NCBI GenBank assembly: GCA_025716855.1 | Contig: JAIXMQ010000001.1 | Coordinates: 1-64,000 of the forward strand | Reading direction: 5' to 3' | From: Pilaira anomala | Taxonomy: Eukaryota > Mucoromycota > Mucoromycetes > Mucorales > Mucoraceae | DNA: 64,000 nucleotides | Shown here: positions 10,148-22,800 of the stretch, one piece after another | Layout of the letters: every line of letters starts with the position of its first letter | Position numbering within the stretch: position 1 is the first letter of the stretch | Notes under the pieces: generated by a model | Databases searched by the model: none | Seen by the model: only the letters and a program-made list of their open reading frames with translations | Told to the model about the DNA's origin: nothing | Program-made: the position numbers and the translations under genes

Positions 10148-12433
10148 CTTGAAGTCTTTTTTTTTTCTGCAAAGAGATAAAATAGAGATAGGCTTTTGGT
10201 TTCCCCCTTTTTATGTATAAATATCTATCTCTCTTTCTTTTTAAGAAGCGAGATTAAAAGAGTTGGAAAAGGTTCGTTTTTTTAAAAAAAAAAACAAAAA
10301 GAAAAGAAATAAAGAGATGAAACTAGAGTTTGTGTATGTAAAGTATTCAAAACTTGCCTTTGCTCTGTGCGAGACGTCACGAATTCACCATCTGGTTTTC
10401 AAATATAAAATTGTCTTTCTCTTCAAAAAAGGAAACATACAATAGAAATATGTTCAGAGAACGTTTCACTGGGCTTAGCAACATAGTGAGTAGAGAAGTA
10501 AAGGATTCCTCGCTGTTCAAAGCAGCCTTTTTTTAGAGCTATTAAGTAGTGAAAAATGGGGATATATGCTTCTATTATATATTAGATGATAAAAAAAGTT
10601 TTAGGATAATCTTTAATACTAAAAAGAACTCTTAGTATACCGTGTAGAGACAATATATGAAGTATCGTCTATTAGCTTTTTTTTAAAAAATTTAGTCAAT
10701 TGTCCCACCTAAATTATAGGTAAAATCCTTACAAAAAAAAATTTCAAAAAACTAACCGTACTCGCTCTGCTTAAGGCTGCAAAAAAATTCAGACTTCTAT
10801 AGCCTTAAATCGGAAACGGCCTTACGTAGAATGTCCTTAATTAGAGCGGAAAGGCGGACACTAACCACTTTAATTATGATACTGATAGCACATAACTATC
10901 ATTGTTATAAATGATAATAGCAAGTTGTAAAATTAACTTTGAGAAAGCAGGTTACTCGTCTTTATTTTATGGGGGGCATAACGAAAGAAACGAACAACAC
11001 ATCTATAATATGCTTTTGTGTTGCGAAATGAAGCAAGGCAATAACTACTACTTTATTAAAGGGCAAAGGTGATGGGGAGTGTATTGGAAAGTTAGTAAAC
11101 GTAAAGAGTATAAACCAAGAAAAACACAAACTCATCTTTTACCTTACATACCTCTATCATTTTGTCTACTAAGCCAGTTAATTAAATACTAGTTACGGAT
11201 CTTCACGATCGCTTTCCTTTTGCTTTGATATACATATAATGAGAGAAGTGAAAATGCTCAGTGATAATTTTATTCGCCCATAAAGACTGTGTTATTTTTC
11301 ATGCATCATTTTAGTTTTTAGTAGTTTCACCATTCACCAAACCAAGCATCAATTAAAATATATGTGGTAAATGCGAAAATCAAGTTTGTCCCAAACGTAT
11401 CCATTTGCTTTTTTTGCTTGACTACCGTAGACTACTTCTTCAAGCTTCTGATGAAAGGAAACCCGCAGGTCTTAAACTCTCACCAGAATATGATTTTCTT
11501 CATTTACATTTCTCGGCTAGGCTTCATAATAGCTGAAATGACATGAGTATACACTTTGAAGTTTATTTTTTTGTTTGTGGATGTGTAGCTTACTTTTCTG
11601 GTAAATATGACATTGTTGAATATACATAAAATTCATGTTCGGCCTTTTTTTTTTCTTTTTTGTTATTCTAGTTAATAACGCTATAGACGTTTTCAATGAG
11701 ATAATAATCAAGCTTTAAAAAAATGTCGAATATTCTATTTGTGAGATGTTCGGGCTATTAATGAGATATAACTAACGAAAATAAAGTGCAATAAAAATAT
11801 ATAACAAAGATTAAATAATCAGACTGCAAAAATAAAATAAACTTTATTAGAAGATACAAAAAGCATCTTAGTATATATTATAATAGTAATTAAAGAGGCG
11901 TTGCATGAATAGTAAAACCTGACCTAGGTTTCAACCATCAGTTGTCCACGTTGCTTGTCATGGATAAACTAGTTCCTGAAGCTTAACCAAGTTAATGTAA
12001 CTGGCTGCTGCACCTGATAATTAATATAAAAAAAGATTTCTGTCAATAAATACGATGGTGTGATTATATAAAAGAACCGATTAAGTAATCAGAGTAGATA
12101 AACTTGTTGTATAGAAAAATAGAAGGAAGTTGAGAACATATGATAATTATATATGAGAATATAATGTGCTCGTTCACAACAACTTATTCATACCGAAATC
12201 TCTTTTCTGTGTTTACTATTATTTACATACATCCGTATCGATTATGTATTAACAATTGCCCGTAAAATTAATTCTGGATATGCCGATACATATAATTTTG
12301 ATAATTTCAGACATCGAATAAACACAAATTTCTCTTTTACCAAAGGTTTTAGTTGCAAGAAGAACCATTTGATTCTTTCAAAAATTTAGACGCTTTTAAC
12401 ATATAAACATCTCACGAAATTACATAAGTAGCC
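10148..12433. other. Long gene-free region
   Basis: About 2.3 kb of AT-rich sequence follows the start of the AP-1 gamma gene. The first 150 bases, pyrimidine-rich on the plus strand, probably contain its promoter. Several open frames of 60 to 65 codons occur but have biased low-complexity composition and no family features. I see no RNA gene other than the tRNA that begins at 12452. Confidence 0.5.
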
Positions 12434-12438
12434 AAAAA
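12434..12438 (-). terminator. Pol III T5 terminator of tRNA-Thr
   Basis: Five consecutive T on the minus strand lie 13 bases beyond the 3' end of the tRNA, the usual RNA polymerase III stop signal. Confidence 0.7.
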
Positions 12439-12451
12439 TGAAATGTTGAAT

Positions 12452-12523
12452 GCCTTCTATCAGAATTGAACTGATGACCTTCTGCTTACTAGGCAGACGC
12501 TCTGCCAACTGAGCCAAGAAGGC
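12452..12523 (-). tRNA. tRNA-Thr (anticodon AGU)
   Basis: A complete 72-base cloverleaf folds on the minus strand without an intron. The acceptor arms are GCCTTCT and AGAAGGC, perfectly paired. The D stem pairs GCTC with GAGC. The anticodon stem TCTGC/GCAGA encloses the loop CTAGTAA, placing anticodon AGT at 34-36, which reads ACU (and ACC after A34 to inosine) as threonine. The T arm is ATCAG-TTCAATT-CTGAT. CCA is not encoded, as normal in nuclear tRNA genes. Confidence 0.95.
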
Positions 12524-13011
12524 AAATTTCATGATTTTGAGACTTTTATATAAAATTTATACTGATTGTAAAATTTCAGCCAATCAGAAGCCTTAGCTCA
12601 CATGATTAGCACGTGCTTTTTAGGGAAAGTGTACTTGCGTTCTTTCTTTCCAGCTTTCAATATTTTACATGAATTAATTATGCATCCCTTACGAATTTAA
12701 ACAAAAATACACTGATTATGTACGTTGGATCAATTTTACGAGTAGTATTGAGTTTGGTATACTGGTTTCATACCTATTTTATATTATTACAACATGTCAT
12801 AGCTCTTTCATTCTATTTTACATTAAAAGTCTAAAAAAAATGTCCCTTTTTCTTTATGGTTTATTAATTGTCTATATTTACATTTTGAAGTTTCTTTTAC
12901 CAATATTCCAAAAAGAACAGGTAAAAAAAAAAGCTGTCTTTTTGTTTAACAACTAAGTGTTTTTTAAGTCCTATTGAATCCAAAGTAATTTCAAATACAT
13001 TTTTTTTCTAC
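12524..13011. other. Intergenic, no gene seen
   Basis: This spacer joins the upstream side of the tRNA gene to the 3' side of the mL49 gene. It is AT-rich without coding character. Confidence 0.5.
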
Positions 13012-13311
13012 TTAAAAGCCTTTGACAATCAACCATTCCTTGATTTCGTTGACGTGTTGGCCCTTGATAACAACTTGTTGAGTTTTAGATTTGAGACTAA
13101 CTTCAGCTGAAGGGAAATCAGCAAGGATATCTTTCATTAAAGCTGATGGGTCACCTTCGATTCTACGAATAATAGTTAATTGACGAGTTCCGCCATTTTT
13201 AATATCAGAGTAAACTGGAAGACCCTTGTTGACAGTTCGTGCAATGGTATAAGCAGGTGTAGAATAAAATCTCTTGTTTTGACTGGCTTGTTGAATAAAT
13301 GAGCGCAACAT
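13012..13311 (-). CDS. IMG2: Mitochondrial large-subunit ribosomal protein mL49
   Basis: A single-exon 99-residue protein matches the mL49/Img2 family. A short basic, hydroxylated N-terminus (MLRSFIQQASQNKRFYS) fits a mitochondrial presequence. The conserved core follows, with GLPVYSDIKNGGTRQLTIIRRIEGD and the terminal VVIKGQHVNEIKEWL. It is a structural subunit of the mitoribosome large subunit. Just upstream on the minus strand is a GGTAAGTG at 13370-13377 and AG dinucleotides before the ATG, so an intron in the 5' untranslated leader is possible. It is divergent from ORC3, with 254 bases between start codons. Confidence 0.92.
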   Translation of the reverse strand: MLRSFIQQASQNKRFYSTPAYTIARTVNKGLPVYSDIKNGGTRQLTIIRRIEGDPSALMKDILADFPSAEVSLKSKTQQVVIKGQHVNEIKEWLIVKGF

Positions 13312-13565
13312 TACTATGGTAAACTTTTATTATCAGTAAACAAGTTTTTGAACTATTTGCTTCTTTTTCACTTACCAAAGTATATATCTGTTTGAAATAA
13401 AGAAAGGGCCTGTTGTTTAACGACCTGGTAAAATTATTGTCAAAAAAAAAAAAAAAAAGACAGTCCAAGCGGGAAGCCAAACGGATCACTCTTTTGACCT
13501 TTTTGTCGTTAATTATCGAACAAACGGTTTCTTCTTTAAAGTCTTTTTACTTACTTAGATCTAAT

Positions 13566-16459
13566 ATGGCGAATGCAACAACATTAGTGAGAGATAATTT
13601 TGATTCAATTTCAGAGGTACGACTCTTCTTTGTGTTAAACAAAAGATAAAGATCTAAAAAATTTCTTTTTTTTTTTTCTGAAAAAAAAGGGGTGTTTCTT
13701 GGTTATGCCAGGCAAAAGAAGACGTCCTGCTACAGAACCAAAGAAAATAAAGAAAACAAAAGGAAAAGCAAAAGGTATAAACTTTTTTTTTTAATATTAA
13801 GAGCTTTATCAATAACTAATATTCTGTTTCTGAGTGTAGCTATTTCAATCACACAACGTTCTGAAGAAGATAGTCAAGATATTTTAAACGAAGGATTCCA
13901 ACAGTTGTTTAATGGGGAAGAACCAGTTGATTCCATGTTGTATCGAAAGAGTTCTTTTAAAAAAGCTTGGAAAAATGTCAGCGAGGATATCAATGTAAGT
14001 GCTACGTAGTTATATTATGGTTTTAGTTTTATTTTACCAACATACAACCTTCAGGATATTTTATTAGATATGAACCATACTGCAGTTGAAAATATTTGTC
14101 AATTTGTGGATAACAATCATGATATTGAAGAAAGGTAAGATATGCTTATCAATTGAGAAGAAGGATGTCTTTATATTTATATTATAGCATATTATAGTAT
14201 GGTAAAATTACCTTTTCACGAAATTCCAACTGGACTTGTATTTGCTGGTGTTAACACTCCGGATCACGATACACAATTTGCTCATATTGCTTCCAAGTTA
14301 AAAGAAGGACCTACGAGCGAAAATAACCGAGAACGAAAAAACTTTGTCTGTTTATTACAATCTAAAGATTGCGGCAATATTAAAAATATGTTTAGAACGA
14401 TGATTGAACGATTTCTAGCAAATACCCACAACGCAGCCAAAACGGATTTAGAAAATGATACTACTATGAACGATGATGAGGAAAGTGAAGACGATGCAGA
14501 GGATGATGAAGATGTGATTAGAACAAAAGAGGTAAAAAAAAAAAAAAAAAAAAAAAAAGAGTTGATGAAGGAGGATGAGGTATTAACGATTTAAAAAGCG
14601 TGCGGCTACATCATACCGATTAGGTGGTGCTATATCCAAACCAAGTAAATGCTTACCTTACGATATGAAGCTATTAGAGGGATGGTATAAACACCATCAA
14701 AAGGGATTTACAAACAAGCCCAATCTTGTGATTATTCTTCAAGATTTCGAATCATTCGAACCAGCGATCCTTCAAGATTTCTTTACGATTTGTAGTGAGT
14801 ATAGATCTCGGTTACCGATTATTTGTATTATGGGTATCGCAACATCTACCGAGATTCTTCATCAATCGCTTAATAAATCAACGATTGGGTTGCTTCGAAT
14901 TGAAAAATTTAAACTGGAACAGAGTGGTGTTTGGCTTAATAGAGTGATAGAAAAAGTCTTTTTGGATTCTACAAGCACCTTAAAGTTTGGCCCCCGTCCT
15001 TACAAGTTTCTTTTAGATCATTTCTATCTATACGATTTCTCTATGAGTAAAGTCACTGCTAGTATCAAGGTAAATCTTTATAAGAGTTTTCTGTTTTATT
15101 TTTATTAACTGTATATAGTATGCATTGATGCACCATTTCTATGGAAGCCCCTTATCTATCTTTTTACCTCTTTTACAAATGGATGAATTTGATATGACAG
15201 TAACATTGCAACAATGGATGAGAAATGAATTGATAAACGAACATCATATCACGAATGTTCGTATGCTCGGATCTTTTAAAAACTATGTTGAATCATTAGC
15301 TGAAACCGACCCAAAAAAGGCACTTCAATTATTAGAAGATGACGATTACTTGATTATAGAAGTGATTCCTGCACTTTTATCTGATATCATAATATACCAA
15401 AAGCAATTCAAGATGGGGTTTAACTTGTTAGTCTTGTTACAGGGACAATTTCCTTCGTTCTCTAGCTTACATAAATCGAGATTGATGTTACTTTTGGAGG
15501 TATTGGAACCTAAGGATGTATTAGCAGAGAATATGGATATGGTACGAAAACTAGTTAGCTTTGTGCGAAAAATTGATACAGAACATGTTGGAAAATTATT
15601 AAAAGAGATGCGTCAATTATTAAATGGATATGAGGATATCAATACACCATTTTTAGATCAAATATCAGTCTGGGAGACACGTTATGAACAATTATTGGAA
15701 GCAGATGAAAAGTATAATGCAAGAATGGATAGAAAGGCAAAGGAATTAGAAGGCATGTTATTAGAAAATGAAGTCGGTAGACATACGGAAAGAGCGAGAA
15801 AGGCTCAAAATGATTCTTTGGAACATTTGAAAAGAAAGGGTACAGAAGCTTCTAAAATTGCTATGGATATTGCAGACTGGTGTGATAAAACCCTTAGAGA
15901 GCTATTAAAGTCATTTACAACATTACCGTTATATGAGTTGGTTTATTATACAAATATAAAATTACATGAAAAAGTAAGTTATGCTTAATGATAGAAACCC
16001 GATATTTTTATTAATCACCTCCTTTTTTTTAAATGAAATAGTCATTTGCCTCTCAACCTAGGGCTTCTGTTCAGACTGCTTTGACTCAACCACAACATTA
16101 CCTTAACTGTCCTTGCTGTAATATTGAAAAGAGTGATCAAATTATTGCTTCAGAACATGATACATGTATCTTGTACAAACTTTATCTCGAATGTGGTCGT
16201 TTAATTAATCTTTATGATTGGTTTGTGGCATTTGGCTGTATAATTGAAAGAGAGAAACGACCAAAAAACAAAAAATTGGAAGAAAATGAAGTTCAGTAAG
16301 TATTATATATTAGTTGTTGTCTTTGTACTTAATATTAATTTATTGGTTTTTAGGGCAAGATTTATTCGCTCAGTTGCAGAATTGCAGTTTCTAGGTTTTA
16401 TTAAGCCTACACAGAGAAAGACAGATCATGTTATTAGGCTTACTTGGTCAAATATCTAG
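13566..16459 (+). CDS. ORC3: Origin recognition complex subunit 3
   Basis: Nine exons are proposed: 13566-13616, 13690-13774, 13840-13994, 14055-14134, 14198-14531, 14599-15069, 15119-15973, 16042-16295 and 16354-16459, giving 796 residues. The N-terminal junction yields [13 protein letters not shown], which resembles the start of metazoan Orc3. Further matches are the central segment with [15 protein letters not shown], the block [20 protein letters not shown], and the terminal VIRLTW region. An acidic low-complexity insert lies near residues 210-240. Orc3 is part of the six-subunit complex that marks replication origins and loads MCM. The intron at 14532-14598 starts with GT and then about 25 A, which is odd but phase-consistent. 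Several other introns carry long T or A tracts. Confidence 0.93.
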
Positions 16460-16547
16460 TAAATAATATTTTTTTTTTTTGTACATATAATGTCTGTTTT
16501 TTTTATTTGTGTAATATACGGGAATATCTATATATTTTAGTCTATTT

Positions 16548-17892
16548 CTAATAAAAACAACTTCTAGTACAATGAGTGGGTACAGTCATTTGATCTTGAA
16601 TTTCTTTAGCCATATCCCAGATATAAAAATCGATTAAAATAGCATTAATTTTAACAGTAGGATCAATCTCTTTAATCCTTTGAAGAGCTAATTCTACAGC
16701 CCAAATAGAATTTCCTCTAATTTCTACTTCATCTTCAGAACCAGAAGGGAAATATTCTCTCTTTTCTAATCTTGCAATTAAAGATGGTGAATAACGAAGC
16801 AAACCTAATTGATATAATGCCTGGGGAACTCTATAATCAGCAAACATAGTAATTTCATCAATATCGTGAAATTGTCCAAAACTTTCACCATCAAAACAAG
16901 CCCATAAATCAGCAATTAAAATTTGTGCTCTCTTTAAAATATATACTACAAAACAGTTAGAGATTATATCATTATTTTAAAAAGTATATATACATATATA
17001 TGTAGATAAATACCTTTTCTATCATGGAACTTATGAACATCATTAAATGAAGGAATATTGTCAATAATGATATCTAATAACTTGGAGGCTGAATGATCTG
17101 CTTGACGAATACAGTTAATGAATGACCCATCAAATTTCTATACTTAAATTGTTAGTTTTTCTTGTTATTAACAGTTAGCTTTTCTTTTTCTTTTTCTCCT
17201 CTTACCTCACACAACACCTTTCCGGCTTCTCTCATTACTCTGATTCTTTCGGAGAGCATAGGAGCAGATTCTTTTGTATCCGATTTAAAAACTTGTGCTA
17301 ATTCCTCATCAGTAGCTTGGCTGCCATAGTATTTGGGATCAATGATTGGGATACCATTATCGAGAGCTTTAAAATATATTAAATTTAGATAATCCAGTAA
17401 ATATATCTACTATGCTATATTTTACTTACCTCGATTAACGGCAGCACATAATGACCAATAGCCGGTATAAGATACGCCATTATAGGTAATAGCATAACGA
17501 TCAGGATGTGGTACACTTTTATCAGAAACGTCAAGATCGCTCCAGAATGAGAAATTGAGCAAATCAATCAAGAAAATCCTGTAGTAACATTAGTTGGAAA
17601 GCGAATATATAAAAGGGCTGCATAAATAACTTACCAATCAACTGTAAGAGCATCAGCTACTTTAGGATGTAATGGATGTTCGTTCCAAGTCTTTGTGCTA
17701 TAGCTTCTTTTCTTCATATTGGTTAAAATCTAATTATTTTCATGTTAGCTATAAAACATATATCATTATTATTATTATTATTGTTGTTGTTGTTGTTGTT
17801 ACATACAGTTTCAACTGCACTATCCAAGTTTTCTTTTGGAATCGAGACGTTTTTACTGTTCTATTTTAAAACAAGATCATTCAGGACATGCC

Positions 17893-17926
<34 letters not shown>

Positions 17927-18007
17927 CTAAAATAATTTGTTTATTTTCTTCATTACCTCTGCAATGAATCTTGCACTTTCTAAAACTTTGTTCTCCTTTG
18001 TTGGCAT
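16548..18007 (-). CDS. QNG1: Queuosine salvage nucleosidase/hydrolase (QNG1 family)
   Basis: Seven minus-strand exons run 18007-17957, 17860-17807, 17729-17635, 17578-17430, 17366-17206, 17137-17014 and 16927-16548, giving 337 residues, the usual length for this family (DUF2419, human C9orf64). Family blocks include NGVSYTGYWSLCAAVNR, SFINCIRQADHSA, LIADLWACFDG, MFADYRVPQAL and EVEIRGNSIWAVE. Characterised homologues release queuine from queuosine 5'-monophosphate so that the base can be reused for tRNA modification. Baker's yeast lacks this pathway, whereas fission yeast and many other fungi have it. The acceptor of the last exon is inferred from phase. Introns here contain a 32-base T run and an AAT/AAC trinucleotide repeat. 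Confidence 0.92.
17763..17800. repeat. ATT/GTT trinucleotide repeat in a QNG1 intron
   Basis: About six ATT units pass directly into about six TTG units. The repeat lies inside the second intron of the queuosine-salvage gene and next to its donor, so it is not translated. Confidence 0.85.
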
Positions 18008-19700
18008 CTTGATGTTTCGAATCACTAAAGAAAAAGAAAAATAAAAATTTTAATTCTTTTGAAAGCTGACATGTATTTTAACTTCAGATTTGTGTTTTTC
18101 TTTTTCTTTTTCTTTTTGAAATGAACATAAACGAGTGCATTTTAAAATGTCATCCGTTCAGTTTCATTTTATGTATACTGTTTGACATCGAGTTTGTTTA
18201 TACTAAATATCTATTTCGGATAAATTAAAGTGATATGCATGTGTATACATGTCTCTCTTATTTCTTACCCAATTCATTAATTTTTACGGTTGTTGACAAA
18301 AAGTAATAGACTTTATCAAAAGTGCCTTAATTTTTTTTTAATTAATTTTCTAATGATCTACATGCAATTTTCACTTTTATTCAAAAATACCTTGCTGGAC
18401 TTATTGTAACTCAAAAAGTCTTTGACAGATGACAGCAGCAGCAAAAGACGGAGTTTTAATATCATCCTGGGAGTATATCAATCTCTTCGTTATTGGCAAA
18501 AATAAAATGAATCTTTTATCTGTATAGATATCTACGCTTCAGAAAAGAAATATCTTTTGCTGGGTATCTTTAGCCTAGCGATTTGAGAATTATTATATAG
18601 TTGCTTGAGAATTGTTAATACAATTGCTGAAAGGTTACTCAAGTGTGGTCTCATGCCACGATGACATAAGTAGCCAAAAAAAAAAAAAAAAAAAACAAAT
18701 ATATGCATACATACAATGGATACAATAGAGAAAAGTTTTTAATATCCTTAGAGAAAAACTAATCTTTGGTATAAACTTTTAACGTCAAGCAATTCAAATA
18801 AGAATTGCAAGACCTTAAAAATTTAGCAGAGGAAACTGAATTTGATCTCTGTTTCATTATAGTACAGTATTATGTCTTTTTCACATGTTGTGTCTCCGTA
18901 AATCCAATGGTTTTCAAAATTGACTGCAACATTTTTCTCCTCATTTGTGATTATTTAATAGATGATATCATTGTTTAGATATCGTTTTTTTTTTTTTTGA
19001 GGTTTTTACCCATGTCGAATGAACGTTATCCGACTGTAAAAATAGTTATTGGATTTTCAAATACCCACAACCAGTTGATGAGTGAGTCCTTTTTAGATTC
19101 GCTTTTTCGATTATCCGGCATTGATTGCAAAAAGCTGCAGAAATAACCAATAGGACATATTCCCCTTTATCATATCACCTAACGTCATTTTTGGGATTTG
19201 CTCTTGTGATGTTTCTTCGTTGATTGCTGAGGTCAAAATGAACTGCATTGGGATGATGACATTGTTTACCACTTTGGACTCCGGCTATAATGCACAGACT
19301 TTCAAAATTAAATGTGTAACATAATTGAATTTTAAAGAAATGGGAAAAAAGCAAAAGCTGCATAAAAAGATTAAATCAATTTCATATTTACTAATATTAT
19401 GATGGATAGATATCACACATATAAATGAAATCAAAAAAAGTAGATTCTATTTTTTTCTAAAAACCAGTACTTGGATGATGTGATTTCGAGTTTTATAATC
19501 GGAAGAGAGAGGGAAAAAGTATAGACGCTGTTTTTTTTTACTTTGCAGGCAAAACAGGAATATCATTTTCACGCATCGGATGCGGCCATTAAAAAATTGA
19601 TAAAAGTTTTGATGAAACCTTTTGTCTCTTAAGTGAACAGTTCAATACCATACACATAATGGTGGAAAATAAAATACCCCCCTGCTCGGATTTTTCTAGA
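18008..19700. other. Intergenic region with faint coding relics
   Basis: This 1.7 kb stretch separates QNG1 and the H+-ATPase gene, which diverge from it. A short frame at 19014-19148 would encode 44 residues (MSNERYPTVKIVIGFSN at its start). On the minus strand, 19175-19363 has a protein-like run (AGVQSGKQCHHPNAVHF). Neither matches a family I recognise, and both are too short to call genes. They could be fragments of a decayed element. Confidence 0.4.
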
Positions 19701-19730
19701 CCAAGACCTTTCTCAAGATGAATATAAATA
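19677..19730 (+). promoter_or_regulatory. Putative PMA promoter elements (STRE-like and TATA)
   Basis: A CCCCT core at 19679-19683 matches the stress-response element consensus. A TATA-like AATATAAATA at 19721-19730 lies about 105 bases before the H+-ATPase start codon. The assignment is by consensus and position only. Confidence 0.4.
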
Positions 19731-19831
19731 CAGGCTGTTTTTTTTATAAACTTCACTATCTTACCTTATTTACTTTTTAAAATAATATATCACACACATA
19801 CACACAATACTTCTTTAATATATAGTTGACT

Positions 19832-22800
19832 ATGGCCGAAGAAGAACCTCGCCCCAAAGTCACTGGTGACTTTCACCAAATCACTGTTGAAGACCTTTAT
19901 GATAAAGAAAAATATGATCTCTCTACTATGGAGCAACAAGATGTTATGCAACTTTTACAGTATGTATTTTTTTTAACAAGTTGAATTTTTTTTTTAAAAA
20001 AAAAAAAAAACCAATTGACTAGCTTTTGCTAACTATTTATTATAGGACACAACCAGAAGGTTTAACGTCAGAAGAAGCTGCTAAGAGAGTTGAAAAGTTT
20101 GGTCGCAATAAGTTAGAAACAAAAGAAGTGAACCCAATCAAGATGTTTTTGGGATTTATGTGGAATCCACTTTCTTGGGTAATGGAAGCAGCAGCAATTG
20201 TAGCTATTGCCCTTTCAAACGGAGAGAATAAACCACCAGATTATCCAGATTTTATCGGTATCATTATTTTACTATTTGCAAATGCTACTATTGGTTTCCT
20301 TGAGGAACGTCAAGCAGGTAATGCAGTAAAAGCTTTGATGGATGCACTTGCTCCGGAATGTAAAGTAAAACGTGATGGTGATTGGAAAACAATGGAAGCA
20401 AGTGAACTCGTTCCAGGTGATATTATTAGTATTAAACTTGGTGATGTTATTCCTGCTGATGGTCGTTTACTGACTGTAAGTATTTTTATTTTCCGTCAAT
20501 GAAAAAAAAAAAAAAAAAAAAAAAAAAAGATTTTTCATGAAACCCTTGGACTAATCATTATTTTTGGTTTCATATAATAGGCACACGGTGATGTCTCTAT
20601 TGATCAAGCTGCACTTACTGGTGAATCCTTACCAGTGGGCAAAGACGCTGGAGATGAAGTATTCTCTGGTTCTACTGTAAAACAAGGTGAAGCTGAAGCA
20701 GTTGTTATCGGTACCGGTGTAAATACTTTCTTTGGTCGTGCAGCCAAACTTGTAGGTGATGCTGGTGATGATATCGGCCATTTACAAAGTATTCTTGCGA
20801 AAATTGGTGACTTCTGTCTTGTTACTATCAGTACATTCATGGTGGTTGTTATCATTGTTCAATATGCAGCTTTCCGTTACCAGTATCGACGTGGTATTGA
20901 TAACATCCTTGTCTTGCTCATTGGTGGTATTCCCATTGCTATGCCAACTGTCTTGTCCGTTACACTTGCTATTGGTGCTAAACAACTTGCAGAACATAAA
21001 GCTATTGTTACCCGTATTACTGCTATTGAAGAAATGGCTGCTGTCACCATCTTGTGTTCTGATAAAACTGGTACACTTACTTTAAACAAGTTGATTGTTG
21101 ATAAACCTACTATCAAAACTTATAGCCCTGAATACAACGGTGAAGATGTAATTCGCTTATGTTCTTATGCTTCTCGTCTTGAGAATCAAGATGCTATTGA
21201 TTTCTGTATTACTCATTCTCTCCCTGATCCTGCTAAAGCTCGTGAGGGTATTACCGAATTGGAATTTAAGCCTTTTAATCCTGTTATTAAACGTACAGAA
21301 ATTACTTATAGACGAGATGAGGACGGTAAAGTGTTCCGAGTTACTAAGGGTATGTCTCATATGATTTTGGAACTCTGTACTCGTGATAAGACTGAAGCTA
21401 CCGTTCAAGCATTGAATGATGATGTTGATGAATTTGCTCGTCGTGGTCTTCGTGCCCTTGCTCTTGCTATTGATGAAATTCCATCTGGTCAGGTGGATGG
21501 TGAAGGTATTGGTTTCAAACTTGTTGGTCTCTTACCTATTTATGATCCTCCTAGATCCGATACCAAAGAAACGATTGATCGTGCTCAAGCTCTTGGTGTT
21601 GGCGTCAAGATGATTACTGGTGATCAATTGGCTATCGCTAAAGAAACAGGTCGTCGTCTTGGCTTAGGTGATAACATGTTCTTATCAAAGACTTTGAAGG
21701 AGGGGCCTCCTGCTGGCTCTGGATATACTGATGTTGATCACATGGTTCTTCATGCAGATGGTTTTGCTGGTGTATATCCTGAACACAAGTACGAAATTGT
21801 TGAACGTCTTCAGAATATGGGCCTTATGATTGCTATGACTGGTGATGGTGTAAATGATGCTCCTGCTCTTTCCAAAGCGAATGTTGGTGTTGCTGTAGCC
21901 GATGCTTCTGATGCTGCTCGTTCTGCTGCTGATATTGTTTTGACTGCACCTGGTCTTTCTACCATTGTGGAAGCTATTATTGGTTCTCGTCGTATTTTCC
22001 AACGTATGCGTAACTATTCCATTTACACATGTTCTGTTACCATTCGTATTGTTGTTGGATTCTCTATTCTTATTTGGGCCTTCCAATTTGATTTCCCTCC
22101 TTTTATGGTTTTGATTATTGCTATGCTTAACGATGGTACCATCATGACCATTTCAAAGGATCGTGTTAAACCTTCACCTTTCCCAAATTCCTGGAATTTA
22201 AGGGAGATTTTCTCTTATGCAGTCGTTTATGGTCTCTATCAAACTGCTTCCACTGTTGCTTTTGTTTCAGTCTGTCTCAAGACTGACTTCTTCTATCGTC
22301 ACTTTGGACTGAAGCGTTTTGATAACCCAAATGATTTTCAACTTCACTCTGTTGTATATCTTCAAGTCTCAACTATTTCTCAAGGTTTGATTTTTATTAC
22401 TCGTTCTCGTGGTCCATTCTTTACGGAGCGTCCTTCTTTATTCCTTATCTGTTCATTTATCGTTGCTCAGTTGGTCGCTACATTTATTTCAGTCTATGCT
22501 GATTGGGGATTTACTCAAATTGAAGGTTGCGGATGGCATTGTAAGTACCCCCCTTATATATATATATATGTTTTTATTAATTTGAAACTAACATTCAATC
22601 TTTTAATTAGGGGCCGGTGTTGCTTGGGTTTGGAACTTTATTTGGTTTTCACCATTAGATCTTGTCAAGTTCGCTATGCAACGTGTCTTTGAGCCCAAGG
22701 TCGGTAACGCAGAAGATGCCAAGATCACAGCCACTCGTCGTGCATCTGCAGTTTCAGCTACATCTTCAGCTCGTTACTATGCTAACAGAACCAAGTCTCT

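Noticed and set aside
11364..11711. Two open frames of about 60 codons in the gap before the tRNA
   Set aside because: Low-complexity AT-driven composition, no homology features, and they overlap on opposite strands.
20756..22086. Several open frames on both strands inside the H+-ATPase gene
   Set aside because: They are shadow frames produced by the long exon and its codon bias, with leucine/valine or asparagine/serine-heavy composition.
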